Positions 26,380-35,066 of a stretch of 64,000 bases of DNA are shown in pieces (position 1 is the first letter of the stretch; each line of letters starts with the position of its first letter). A program made the translations under genes and the position numbers. This DNA is from an uncultured Lachnospiraceae bacterium. GTDB lineage: Bacteria > Bacillota > Clostridia > Lachnospirales > Lachnospiraceae. Below the pieces are notes generated by a model that was not told the origin of the DNA, searched no databases, and worked only from the letters and a program-made list of their open reading frames with translations. The DNA lies in contig CALWOX010000004.1 of assembly GCA_944383265.1 (NCBI GenBank), positions 62,001 through 126,000 on the forward strand. Reading direction: 5' to 3'.

Positions 26380-27309
26380 ATGAATCTCAACAATATAAGA
26401 AAAATAATAAAAAAAGGAGCTGTGCTTGAGAACGTACCTATGTCAAAGCACACTACCTTCAGAGTAGGCGGTCCCGCAAGATATTTTATAACTCCCCATA
26501 ATACGGCAGAGTTGGCGGGACTTGTAAGATATCTTTATAATAACGGACTTAAATACTATGTTATAGGAAACGGATCCAATCTTCTCGTCTCGGACAAGGG
26601 CTATGACGGAACTATAATAGACCTTAGCAGCCATGACGGAACAGAATTTACTATGCTTGGGCTTGATGATGAAAATGATCCGGTGAAGTTTGAGGTGGGG
26701 GCAGGAAGCCTTATGTCAAATCTCGGAAAGCTCATGCTGAGGTTTGAGGTGACAGGCTTTGAGCCTCTCTCGGGAATTCCGGGATGTATAGGAGGAGCCT
26801 GCACCATGAACGCGGGAGCCTATGGCGGAGAGATGGCGGATATCGTCACAGGCGCCATTATAGTGGACAGGACGGGAGCAGTGAGACACCTCACAAAGGA
26901 CGAACTTGACTTTTCTTACAGGCACAGCGCCGTGCAGGATGAGGGCTATATAATCACCAAGGTGGAGCTTGAGCTCCATAAGGGAGAAACTGAAAAAATA
27001 AAGGCACTGATGGACGAATATACCGCAAGCCGCAAGGAAAAGCAGCCACTGGAATATCCGTCAGCAGGCTCAACGTTTAAGCGTCCTGAGGGAAATTTTG
27101 CAGGTAAGCTTATAGAGGATGCAGGCCTCAGAGGCTATAGCGTAAACGGAGCATCCATAAGCGAAAAGCACTGCGGCTTTGTCATAAATAAGGGCGGCGC
27201 CACAGCTTCCGACATATACAGGCTCATAAACGATGTGAAGGCTCGAGTTTATGAAAACTCGGGAGTCATGCTTGAGCCTGAGGTGAGGATGCTGGGAGAG
27301 TTTGAATAG
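26380..27309 (+). CDS. murB: UDP-N-acetylmuramate dehydrogenase
   Basis: 309 residues, type II MurB. It opens with NVPMSKHTTFRVGGPARYF, the FAD-binding strand, with GNGSNLLVSDKGY, GIPGCIGGACTMNAGAYGG and PSAGSTFKRPEG, whose Ser is the catalytic proton donor of the family. It reduces UDP-GlcNAc-enolpyruvate to UDP-MurNAc with NADPH in peptidoglycan synthesis. Start: GATCGGAGAAATAT before ATG. It converges on murI, another wall gene, across a large nested hairpin. Confidence 0.96.
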   Translation: MNLNNIRKIIKKGAVLENVPMSKHTTFRVGGPARYFITPHNTAELAGLVRYLYNNGLKYYVIGNGSNLLVSDKGYDGTIIDLSSHDGTEFTMLGLDDENDPVKFEVGAGSLMSNLGKLMLRFEVTGFEPLSGIPGCIGGACTMNAGAYGGEMADIVTGAIIVDRTGAVRHLTKDELDFSYRHSAVQDEGYIITKVELELHKGETEKIKALMDEYTASRKEKQPLEYPSAGSTFKRPEGNFAGKLIEDAGLRGYSVNGASISEKHCGFVINKGGATASDIYRLINDVKARVYENSGVMLEPEVRMLGEFE

Positions 27310-27349
27310 TAAAGTGCGTATATAAAATACAGATACAAAATGCAGAAAG

Positions 27350-27426
27350 AAGGAGGGCATATTCCCTAGTTCTGAAAAGCTTTTAGCGAAGCGGTCAGCT
27401 TTTCAGGACAAGGGATTGCCCTCCTT
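27350..27426. terminator. large nested hairpin between murB and murI
   Basis: Three stacked stems: AAGGAGGGC (27350-27358) / GCCCTCCTT (27418-27426), TCCCT (27363-27367) / AGGGA (27411-27415) and CTGAAAAGCT (27372-27381) / AGCTTTTCAG (27397-27406). It sits between convergent genes and likely ends both transcripts, although the T-run is poor on the plus strand. Confidence 0.65.
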
Positions 27427-27447
27427 TGATATACTTTAATTTTACAT

Positions 27448-28275
27448 TTAACTCTCAAATAACGCCTTTTCAAGCTCTATCTTACTCTCATCAGAATTAA
27501 GAAGCGTCACTGTTCCTTTTTCTTTCGACATATTTAAAAGCCCTGACTCCGAGAGCTTTCTTTCTACCTGATGACAGGTTCCCTCTCTGCCGTCAAATAC
27601 AGGCACATCATAGCCGAGAGCCTTTAAGATAGTTCGCTTTACAAAAGGAAAATGTGTGCAGCCGAGAACTACGGCGTCAAACTTAAGTCCGTTTTTTGAA
27701 GAGCCGTCAGAATCTGCTCCCGCAACACGAAAATCTCTGAAAAGATCTGTAAGATAGTCATAGAGATCAGGGGCCGGCATGCTGTCATTTACCCCTGATT
27801 CCACAAACTCCACAAGCTTAGGGGCCGGCAGCAGTGTAAAAGAAGCCTCATCGTCAAAGCAGTGTATAAGCTCTTTGAGCTTTCCGCCGTTTATGGTGAC
27901 GGGGGTCGCAAGGACAAGTACCTTTGGCCTCTCCGCAATCTTTGAGGCGGGCTTTACCGCGGGCTCCATGCCTATTATGGGAAGAAAAGGATATTTTTCT
28001 CTGAGGTAAGCCGCCGCAGCCGATGTGGCTGTATTGCAGGCGATGACCACGCATTTTGCATTCATATCAAGGAGAAGCCTGATATTTTTGTCGCATAGTG
28101 AAAGCAGCTCATCAATGCTTTTTGTGCCATAGGGAGCGTTTATGGAATCTCCGAAATAAACTATATTTTCATGAGGAAGCATCTTTGTGAGTTTTTTTAC
28201 CACAGATATTCCGCCAAGGCCTGAGTCAAATACGGCTATGGGGTCTGAAGCCTCCTGATTTCTTATTTTTTCCAT
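27448..28275 (-). CDS. murI: glutamate racemase
   Basis: 275 residues. IAVFDSGLGGISVVKKL and the two catalytic Cys contexts, VIACNTATSAA and VLGCTHFPFV, are all present. YFGDSINAPYGTKS is the usual substrate loop. It makes D-glutamate for peptidoglycan. TTTCAGGAGAATT lies upstream of the ATG. It faces murB and is divergent from hprK across 272 nt. Confidence 0.96.
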   Translation of the reverse strand: MEKIRNQEASDPIAVFDSGLGGISVVKKLTKMLPHENIVYFGDSINAPYGTKSIDELLSLCDKNIRLLLDMNAKCVVIACNTATSAAAAYLREKYPFLPIIGMEPAVKPASKIAERPKVLVLATPVTINGGKLKELIHCFDDEASFTLLPAPKLVEFVESGVNDSMPAPDLYDYLTDLFRDFRVAGADSDGSSKNGLKFDAVVLGCTHFPFVKRTILKALGYDVPVFDGREGTCHQVERKLSESGLLNMSKEKGTVTLLNSDESKIELEKALFES

Positions 28276-28320
28276 TATTAATTCTCCTGAAATCTTATAG
28301 CATATGTTTTAATATTTAAA

Positions 28321-28344
28321 TCTGAGCCGGTCATGACGCTCAGA
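28321..28344. repeat. inverted repeat in murI-hprK intergenic region
   Basis: TCTGAGC (28321-28327) and GCTCAGA (28338-28344) are perfect 7-bp arms, with the palindrome GTCATGAC in the loop. No T-run follows on either strand, so it could be an operator or leader hairpin of murI. No clear sigma-A promoter could be picked in this 272-nt gap. GAGGAGG near 28414 has no reading frame behind it. Confidence 0.45.
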
Positions 28345-28547
28345 CATAATGCTTATTTGCTTTACAGCATCAGTTTACAGTATCATATCACAATCTTTTT
28401 GCCTTTACAAACCGAGGAGGAATTTTATATACTAAGAAAAGAAACAATAAAAGAAAATCCGGATTCTGTTCAGGCATAAAATAATATTTTTGAGAAATAA
28501 ATAAAGAAGTTTCAGCGAAAGATCCGGCAGCTGATAAAGGAGATATT

Positions 28548-29492
28548 ATGATGAAAAGCGGCACTACCTCGGTAACGATACAGGCGCTTATAGACAAGAT
28601 GGGCCTTATAAATCTCACCCCCGATATTGACATAACGGACAGAGTGATAGAGTTTTACGATGTCAACAGGCCCGCACTGCAGCTAACAGGCTTTTTTGAT
28701 CACTTTGACGCGTCAAGAGTACAGATAATAGGCCATGTGGAGCAGGAGTATATAGATACACTTACAAAGGAGCTGGTTTCGGAACGCCTTGACAAGATAC
28801 TTTCATACGACGTACCCTGCATTATATTTGCCAGAAATTATGAGCCTGCGGAATATATGCTGGAGCTTTGCATAAAGAACAGAGTTCCCTGCCTCATCTC
28901 TAAAAAGACTACATCTGACCTCTCATCGGAGATCGTGAGATGGCTCAAGGCAAAGCTTGCTCCCTGTATAAGCATACACGGAGTTTTGGTGGACGTATAC
29001 GGCGAGGGTGTCCTTATTATGGGAGACTCCGGAGTCGGAAAGTCGGAGGCGGCCCTTGAGCTTATAAAGAGAGGACACAGACTTGTCACAGACGATGTTG
29101 TGGAGATAAGAAAGGTGTCCGACGATACACTTGTGGGCTCCGCTCCTGAGGTGACAAAAAACTTTATAGAGCTGAGGGGCATAGGAATAATAAATGTCAG
29201 AACGCTTTTCGGCTACGAGTCCATAAAGGATACTCAGACTATAGACATGGTCATAAGGCTTGAGGATTGGAAGAAGGACAAGGAATACGACAGGATAGGC
29301 CTTAAAGACAATTACACAGAGTTTTTGGGCAACAAGATCATATGTCATGACATACCCATAAGGCCCGGAAGAAACCTTGCCATAATCGTAGAGTGCGCCG
29401 CTGTAAACAACAGGGCGAAAAAGATGGGCTATAATGCCGCAACAGAGCTTTACGAGAGGGTCAGCAAGAACATAAAGGGAGAATTCAAATAG
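28548..29492 (+). CDS. hprK: HPr kinase/phosphorylase
   Basis: 314 residues with an N-terminal domain (1-130) and a C-terminal kinase domain. Walker A is GDSGVGKSEAALEL (about 160-175). The HPrK signature follows in FIELRGIGIINVRTLFG (about 205-225). It phosphorylates and dephosphorylates Ser46 of HPr/Crh in response to ATP, fructose-1,6-bisphosphate and phosphate, the centre of carbon catabolite control in Firmicutes. Start: AAAGGAG 5 nt before the first of two ATGs. rapZ starts 3 nt after the stop; its probable partner, the HPr-like gene, is three genes down. Confidence 0.95.
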   Translation: MMKSGTTSVTIQALIDKMGLINLTPDIDITDRVIEFYDVNRPALQLTGFFDHFDASRVQIIGHVEQEYIDTLTKELVSERLDKILSYDVPCIIFARNYEPAEYMLELCIKNRVPCLISKKTTSDLSSEIVRWLKAKLAPCISIHGVLVDVYGEGVLIMGDSGVGKSEAALELIKRGHRLVTDDVVEIRKVSDDTLVGSAPEVTKNFIELRGIGIINVRTLFGYESIKDTQTIDMVIRLEDWKKDKEYDRIGLKDNYTEFLGNKIICHDIPIRPGRNLAIIVECAAVNNRAKKMGYNAATELYERVSKNIKGEFK

Positions 29493-29495
29493 GGC

Positions 29496-30356
29496 ATGAG
29501 ACTTGTTATAGTGAGTGGAATGAGCGGCGCGGGAAAGACTGTCGTTCTGAAAAATCTTGAGGATATGGGGTATTACTGCGTGGATAATCTCCCTGTATCT
29601 CTTATGTCAAAGTTTATAGAGCTTTTGGAGCACAACGATATACCCTATGACAACTTTGCTTTAAGTATAGACATAAGGAACGGGCGGGAACTCGGAAAGC
29701 TTGAAAGCGAGCTCAAAAAGCTTTCCGACAACGGAAATTCTTATGAGATATTGTTCCTTGACGCCTCGGATGAGATACTCATAAAGAGGTTTAAGGAGAC
29801 AAGAAGAGCGCACCCGTTAAATCCCAAGGGAAGGATAGAGGACGGGATAAAGCTTGAGAGAGAAAAGATAGGCTTTCTTAAGAATAACGCGGACTATATC
29901 ATAGATACATCCAAGCTTCTGACAAAGGAGCTGAGAGCTCAGATAGAAAATATTTTTTCGGGAAGCGGGGATTATGAGAATCTTTTCATAACCATACTGT
30001 CCTTCGGCTTCAAATACGGAATACCCTCGGATGCCGATCTTGTGTTTGATGTGAGATTTTTGCCGAACCCGTACTATGTGGAGGGCTTAAGAAACAAGAC
30101 GGGAAATGATGAGGAAGTAAAAAAATACGTTCTTTCCGACGAGATGAGCGGTGAATTTTTAAAGAAGCTTTACGATATGATCGACTTTCTCATACCGAGA
30201 TATATAGCTGAGGGCAAAAATCAGCTTGTGATAGCCATAGGATGTACAGGGGGGAAGCACCGCTCTGTCACTGTGGCGGGGGAGCTTTATAAGCACCTTT
30301 CAGGAGACAATGATTACGGGCTGAAGCTTGAGCACAGAGATATAGAGAGAAAATAG
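29496..30356 (+). CDS. rapZ: RNase adapter protein RapZ/YvcJ
   Basis: 286 residues. Walker A is VSGMSGAGKTVVLKNLEDMG (about 6-25). RRAHPLNPKGRIEDGI and the C-terminal AIGCTGGKHRSVTVAGEL (the domain that binds small RNA or GlcN6P in E. coli) are intact. Firmicute YvcJ binds and hydrolyses nucleotides; the regulatory target there is less clear. It has little ribosome site of its own and probably depends on coupling to hprK. Confidence 0.93.
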   Translation: MRLVIVSGMSGAGKTVVLKNLEDMGYYCVDNLPVSLMSKFIELLEHNDIPYDNFALSIDIRNGRELGKLESELKKLSDNGNSYEILFLDASDEILIKRFKETRRAHPLNPKGRIEDGIKLEREKIGFLKNNADYIIDTSKLLTKELRAQIENIFSGSGDYENLFITILSFGFKYGIPSDADLVFDVRFLPNPYYVEGLRNKTGNDEEVKKYVLSDEMSGEFLKKLYDMIDFLIPRYIAEGKNQLVIAIGCTGGKHRSVTVAGELYKHLSGDNDYGLKLEHRDIERK

Positions 30357-30404
30357 CCCGGGCTGATATCTGAGATAACTATATTTTATATAATGGAGAC
30401 CCAT

Positions 30405-31067
30405 ATGTCATTTTCATCTGCGGTAAAGGATGAGCTGAGAAAAAAGTACTTTACTAATAATGAAAAGAATAGTAAAATCGCAAGAAGAAGTAAGGAGAAA
30501 GATTACAAAAGGGAGCTTCTCAGAAAGCTGTTTATTGAGAAGGGTTCTCTGAGCGATCCCGAGCGCTTCTATCATATGGAGTTTGTCTGCAATTCAGAGG
30601 AGGAAGCCGATGAACTCATAGCTCTGATAGCTGAATTCGGAATCGAGGCGAGGCCTGCTGTCAGAAACAAGCACATAATAGTTTACATCAAGGACAGTGA
30701 GGCCATTTTTGATATGCTCAATATATTGGGCGCCCACAAAAGCCTCATGGAATTCGAGAATGTCCGCATATTGAAGGAGATGCGTGAGGATGTACAGCGC
30801 AAGGTAAACTGTGAGACGGCTAATATAAATAAGACTGTTTCAGCTGCTGTAAGGCAGATAGATGATATTATTTATATAAGGGACAGGATAGGTTTTAACA
30901 GCCTGCCTGAAAATCTCCGGGCTGTCGCAAAGCTCAGGCTTGAAAAGCCGGATGCCACATTGAAGGAACTGGGCGAGCTGCTCAGTCCTCCTGTAAGCAA
31001 ATCGGGAGTAAATCACAGGCTCAATAAGCTTTCAGGGATAGCTGACAAGCTAAGAAAATCAGATTGA
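30405..31067 (+). CDS. whiA: WhiA-like regulator lacking the first half of the LAGLIDADG-like domain
   Basis: 220 residues instead of about 310. The very N-terminus (MSFSSAVKDEL) is WhiA-like. The alignment then jumps to the middle of the family at KRELLRKLFIEKGSLSDPER, so roughly 90 residues are missing. The rest is well conserved: IGAHKSLMEFENVRILKEMR, VNCETANINKTV and the C-terminal helix-turn-helix (LPENLRAVAKLRLEKP, PPVSKSGVNHRLNKL). WhiA governs division and sporulation genes in Actinobacteria and affects division in Bacillus. ATG 30405 is chosen because GGAG (30395-30398) lies 6 nt before it. A compact family variant is likelier than a pseudogene, since the frame is intact. Confidence 0.85.
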   Translation: MSFSSAVKDELRKKYFTNNEKNSKIARRSKEKDYKRELLRKLFIEKGSLSDPERFYHMEFVCNSEEEADELIALIAEFGIEARPAVRNKHIIVYIKDSEAIFDMLNILGAHKSLMEFENVRILKEMREDVQRKVNCETANINKTVSAAVRQIDDIIYIRDRIGFNSLPENLRAVAKLRLEKPDATLKELGELLSPPVSKSGVNHRLNKLSGIADKLRKSD

Positions 31068-31127
31068 TAATCACACCCCTGTTACTTTTTTGTTTATGTG
31101 CATTTTTTATTTTTTAGGAGGTTTTTT

Positions 31128-31385
31128 ATGTTAGAAAAGCAGGTGGCAGTAGGAATTAATGAGGAGACTGAGAACCGCCCCGCACTTCTGGTTCAAAAGG
31201 CGAGCTGTTATGACTCGAAGATCCATCTTGAGTGCGGAAACAAGAAAGTAAATGCAAAAAGCATCATGGGAATGATGGCTCTGGGACTCTGCGAGGGAGA
31301 TTTGATAACCATAACCGCAGAGGGAAGCGATGAGGAGCAGGCCGTAAGGGAGCTTGAGGCCTATCTCACAGGAGCTGCAAATTAG
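31128..31385 (+). CDS. HPr-like protein with Glu at the His15 position (Crh-like)
   Basis: 85 residues, full HPr length. The family site G-x-HARPA reads EETENRPA: His15 is replaced by Glu15, while Arg17 is kept. The regulatory serine is kept in NAKSIMGMM (Ser45, equal to Ser46 of HPr). It therefore cannot carry phosphate for the PTS but can still be a target of HprK, as B. subtilis Crh (Gln15) is. The order hprK-rapZ-whiA-this gene mirrors yvcJ-yvcK-whiA-crh of Bacillus. TAGGAGG (31115-31121) fits ATG 31128. A strong terminator ends the operon. Confidence 0.85.
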   Translation: MLEKQVAVGINEETENRPALLVQKASCYDSKIHLECGNKKVNAKSIMGMMALGLCEGDLITITAEGSDEEQAVRELEAYLTGAAN

Positions 31386-31424
31386 TTTCAGATTTACAAA
31401 AGAAAATACCGGATCAATATAACG

Positions 31425-31448
31425 GACCTGCCTTGGGCAGGTCTTTTT
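31425..31448 (+). terminator. intrinsic terminator of hprK operon
   Basis: GACCTGCC (31425-31432), loop TTG, GGCAGGTC (31436-31443), then T5. Confidence 0.92.
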
Positions 31449-31515
31449 GCCAAAATAACAAGATATTCACAGAGCTTAAAATTCAGGAATTTTGAACTTG
31501 GGAAAGGTTATAAAT

Positions 31516-34500
31516 ATGTCTTTTACTCATCTGCATGTTCATACAGCCTACAGCCTTTTGGACGGCTCAGGCAGGATAAACGAAATGATCGCCCGCACGA
31601 AGGAGCTGGGGATGGATTCTCTTGCCATAACTGATCATGGAGCCATGTACGGAGTAATAGAATTTTACAAGGAGGCCAAAAAGCAGGGCATAAAGCCTAT
31701 TTTGGGCTGTGAGGTGTATGTGGTCTCAGGCTCCCGCTTTGACAAAGAAAAAAACGAGAGAGAGGAAAGATATTACCACCTCATACTTCTTGCGGAAAAT
31801 AATGAGGGTTATCAGAATCTCATGAAGATAGTCTCCATTGGCTATACCGAGGGCTTCTATTATAAGCCCAGGGTGGATTTTGATGTGCTGAGAACATACA
31901 GTAAGGGGATAATCGCCTGTTCGGCCTGCCTTGCGGGAGAAATTGCAAGATACCTGTCAAGGAACATGTATGAGGAGGCAAAAAAGGCCGCCTTGAGATA
32001 TGTAGATATATTCGGCAAGGACAACTTCTTTTTGGAGCTTCAGGACCATGGAATATATGAGCAAAAGACTGTAAATGCGGGACTTTTGAGGCTTTCCGAG
32101 GATACGGGAATCCCCCTCATAGCCACAAATGACGTGCATTACACCTTTGCGGAGGATGCCGAGCCCCATGACATACTCCTTTGCATTCAGACGGGGAAAA
32201 AGGTCTCGGACCCGGACAGGATGAGGTATGAGGGAGGACAGTATTATCTTAAGAGCGAGGAGGAGATGGAAAAGCTTTTCCCCTACGCAAAGGAGGCTCT
32301 GGAAAACACCCACAGGATAGCTGAGCGATGCAATGTGGAGATAGAGTTCGGAGTTACAAAGCTCCCTAAATTCCATGTGCCCGATGGAAAGACCTCTGAC
32401 GAGTATTTAAGAGAGCTCTGCTATGAGGGACTTAAAAAGAGATACCCTGATGACGACGGAAGCCTCCTTGAAAGGCTTGAATACGAGCTTTCGGTAATAG
32501 AAAAAATGGGCTATGTGGATTATTTCCTGATAGTTTCAGACTTTATACGCTATGCAAGAAGAAATCGTATCATGGTGGGACCGGGAAGAGGCTCCGCCGC
32601 AGGCTCTATCGTTGCCTATTGCCTTGAGATAACAAACATTGATCCCATAAAGTATGACCTTCTCTTTGAGAGATTCTTGAATCCCGAGAGAGTGTCCATG
32701 CCTGATATAGACGTGGATTTTTGCTATGAGAGACGACAGGAGGTCATAGACTATGTGATAAGGACCTACGGCAAGGACAATGTGGCCCAGATAGTCACCT
32801 TCGGTACCCTTGCCGCAAGAGGCGTCATAAGAGATGTGGGAAGGGTCCTTGATATCCCCTATGCAAAGTGTGACAAGATAGCAAAGCTGGTGCCCCAGGA
32901 GCTTAACATGACTCTCACAAAGGCTCTATCCGTGAGCCCCGAGCTTAAGGCCGCGTACAATGAGGAGCCTGATATAAAAAAGCTTATAGACATGTCCTTA
33001 AGGCTTGAGGGCCTGCCGAGACATACCTCCATGCATGCGGCGGGTGTGCTGATTGCGGGAGATTCCGTAGACAAATTCGTACCATTATCAAGGAACCAGG
33101 ACGGAACCATAGTGACCCAGTTTACAATGACTGTGCTTGAGGAATTGGGTCTTTTGAAGATGGACTTTCTGGGCCTAAGGACCCTCACTGTTATAAGGGA
33201 CGCCGTAAATATGGTGGAGAGCTCCACCGGAAAGCACATTGATATAGACAGCATAAGCCTTGACGATAAGGGCGTGTACGACATGTTGGGTGCAGGAAAG
33301 ACAGAAGGAGTGTTTCAGCTTGAGTCAAGGGGCATGACTTCCTTCATGAAAGAGCTAAAGCCCGAGTCCATAGGAGACATTATTGCGGGAGTAGCCCTCT
33401 ACAGACCGGGACCTATGGACTTCATTCCGAGATATATAGAAGGAAAGAACAACAGAGACAGTGTGAGCTATGAGTGCCCTCAGCTTGAGCCCATACTTAA
33501 GGAGACCTACGGCTGTATAGTTTATCAGGAGCAGGTAATGCAGATAGTTCAGTCCCTTGCGGGATATACTCTCGGAAGAGCTGATCTCGTTCGAAGGGCC
33601 ATGAGCAAAAAGAAGGCTGAGGTAATGCTCAAGGAGAGGCAAAACTTTGTCTACGGCAACGAGGCCGAGGGCGTAAAGGGCTGCATCAAAAACGGGATAT
33701 CCGAGGAGGTGGCCAACAGGATATTTGACGAGATGGTGGACTTTGCATCCTACGCCTTCAATAAGTCCCACGCCGCGGCCTACGCTGTTGTCTCATACCA
33801 GACAGCATGGCTTAAGTATTACTATAAGCGGGAATACATGGCAGCCCTTATGACAAGCGTCATAGATAACATTGCAAAGACTGCGGAGTACATTGATATC
33901 TGTAAGCACATGGGCATAAGTATAGCCCCTCCTGATATAAATGAGGGAGATTACGGATTTACACCGTCAAAGGAGGATAAGAACAGCATAAGATACGGAC
34001 TTTCCGCCATAAAAGGCGTGGGAAGGGCTGTGGTCGAGGCTATAGTGAAAGAGAGAAGAGCAAACGGCCGCTTTAAGGACATGGAAGACTTCATGACAAG
34101 GATGGGCGGAGCCGTAAACAAGAAGGCCATGGAGTACTTTATAAAGGCGGGCGCCTTCGACAGCTTTGACGGAAACAGAAGACAAAAGATGTTTTTGCTG
34201 CCTCAGCTCGTGGATAAGATGCAGTCAGGCAGAAAGGATGAGATAGAGGGGCAGATAAGTCTTTTTGATATAGCGGGAGAAGAAAATAAGTCCGAATACA
34301 GGCTTAAGCTTCCTGATGTGGAGGAATATCCCAAGGAGGAGCTTCTCAACTATGAGAAGGAGGCTATAGGCATATATCTGAGCGGACATCCCCTTGACGT
34401 ATATGCGGATACCTGGAAAAAACATGTCACAGTGACGGCTGCGGATTTCGTTCAGGATGAGGATACAGGAGAGTGCAGCCTCAAGGAGGGCATGCGCGTT

Positions 34501-34998
34501 GTGGCGGGAGGACTTGTGAATACCTGCAAATATAAGACCACAAAGTCCGAAAAGCAGATGGCCTTTATGACGGTCGAGGACCTCTACGGACAGTTCGAGG
34601 TAATAGTATTCCCGAATCTCCTTGAAAGGGCCAGAGATTACACCGACCTTGACAAAAAGATATATATCGCCGGACATGTGACTATAGACCGTGACGAGAC
34701 GGCAAAGCTCATAGCAGACAATATCGTTCCCTTTGAGAAGGTAAAAAAGGATATATGGATAGCCTTTGACGATAAGGATCAGTATGACAGCGTAAAAGAT
34801 GAACTTTCGGATATGTGTTATGAAAACAGCGGAAGCTCCGATGTGATAATATATCTGAGGAAGGAGAGGGCAAAAAAAATACTTTCGGAGGATCTCAGAG
34901 TGTCTTTGAAAAAGGAGTTTACAGACGCTTTATGTGTAAAATTCGGGTATAATAATGTTAAAATAGTGGAAAAAAGTATTGAAAAAAGGCCTGAGTAA
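31516..34998 (+). CDS. dnaE: DNA polymerase III alpha subunit DnaE
   Basis: 1160 residues. The N-terminal PHP domain is FTHLHVHTAYSLLDG and AITDHGAMYG. The polymerase core has GPGRGSAAGSIVAYCLEIT and the catalytic Asp pair in MPDIDVDFCYERR. A helix-hairpin-helix part and an OB-fold (about 960-1050) follow. It is a replicative C-family polymerase; Firmicutes usually also have PolC. AAAGG lies 8 nt before ATG 31516; the frame is open to a TTG at 31492, which overlaps the ribosome site. pfkA follows after 68 nt, a pairing common in Clostridia. Confidence 0.96.
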   Translation: MSFTHLHVHTAYSLLDGSGRINEMIARTKELGMDSLAITDHGAMYGVIEFYKEAKKQGIKPILGCEVYVVSGSRFDKEKNEREERYYHLILLAENNEGYQNLMKIVSIGYTEGFYYKPRVDFDVLRTYSKGIIACSACLAGEIARYLSRNMYEEAKKAALRYVDIFGKDNFFLELQDHGIYEQKTVNAGLLRLSEDTGIPLIATNDVHYTFAEDAEPHDILLCIQTGKKVSDPDRMRYEGGQYYLKSEEEMEKLFPYAKEALENTHRIAERCNVEIEFGVTKLPKFHVPDGKTSDEYLRELCYEGLKKRYPDDDGSLLERLEYELSVIEKMGYVDYFLIVSDFIRYARRNRIMVGPGRGSAAGSIVAYCLEITNIDPIKYDLLFERFLNPERVSMPDIDVDFCYERRQEVIDYVIRTYGKDNVAQIVTFGTLAARGVIRDVGRVLDIPYAKCDKIAKLVPQELNMTLTKALSVSPELKAAYNEEPDIKKLIDMSLRLEGLPRHTSMHAAGVLIAGDSVDKFVPLSRNQDGTIVTQFTMTVLEELGLLKMDFLGLRTLTVIRDAVNMVESSTGKHIDIDSISLDDKGVYDMLGAGKTEGVFQLESRGMTSFMKELKPESIGDIIAGVALYRPGPMDFIPRYIEGKNNRDSVSYECPQLEPILKETYGCIVYQEQVMQIVQSLAGYTLGRADLVRRAMSKKKAEVMLKERQNFVYGNEAEGVKGCIKNGISEEVANRIFDEMVDFASYAFNKSHAAAYAVVSYQTAWLKYYYKREYMAALMTSVIDNIAKTAEYIDICKHMGISIAPPDINEGDYGFTPSKEDKNSIRYGLSAIKGVGRAVVEAIVKERRANGRFKDMEDFMTRMGGAVNKKAMEYFIKAGAFDSFDGNRRQKMFLLPQLVDKMQSGRKDEIEGQISLFDIAGEENKSEYRLKLPDVEEYPKEELLNYEKEAIGIYLSGHPLDVYADTWKKHVTVTAADFVQDEDTGECSLKEGMRVVAGGLVNTCKYKTTKSEKQMAFMTVEDLYGQFEVIVFPNLLERARDYTDLDKKIYIAGHVTIDRDETAKLIADNIVPFEKVKKDIWIAFDDKDQYDSVKDELSDMCYENSGSSDVIIYLRKERAKKILSEDLRVSLKKEFTDALCVKFGYNNVKIVEKSIEKRPE

Positions 34999-35066
34999 GT
35001 ATATCATTTATTTCTGTTAAAGTATAATCAAAGCAAAGTCTACAGAGATTGACGGAGGTAATGACG

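Noticed and set aside
30405-31067. Frameshifted whiA with the missing part in another frame
   Set aside because: The 48-nt upstream gap after rapZ is too short to hold 90 residues, and the frame is continuous from MSFSSAVKDEL onward.
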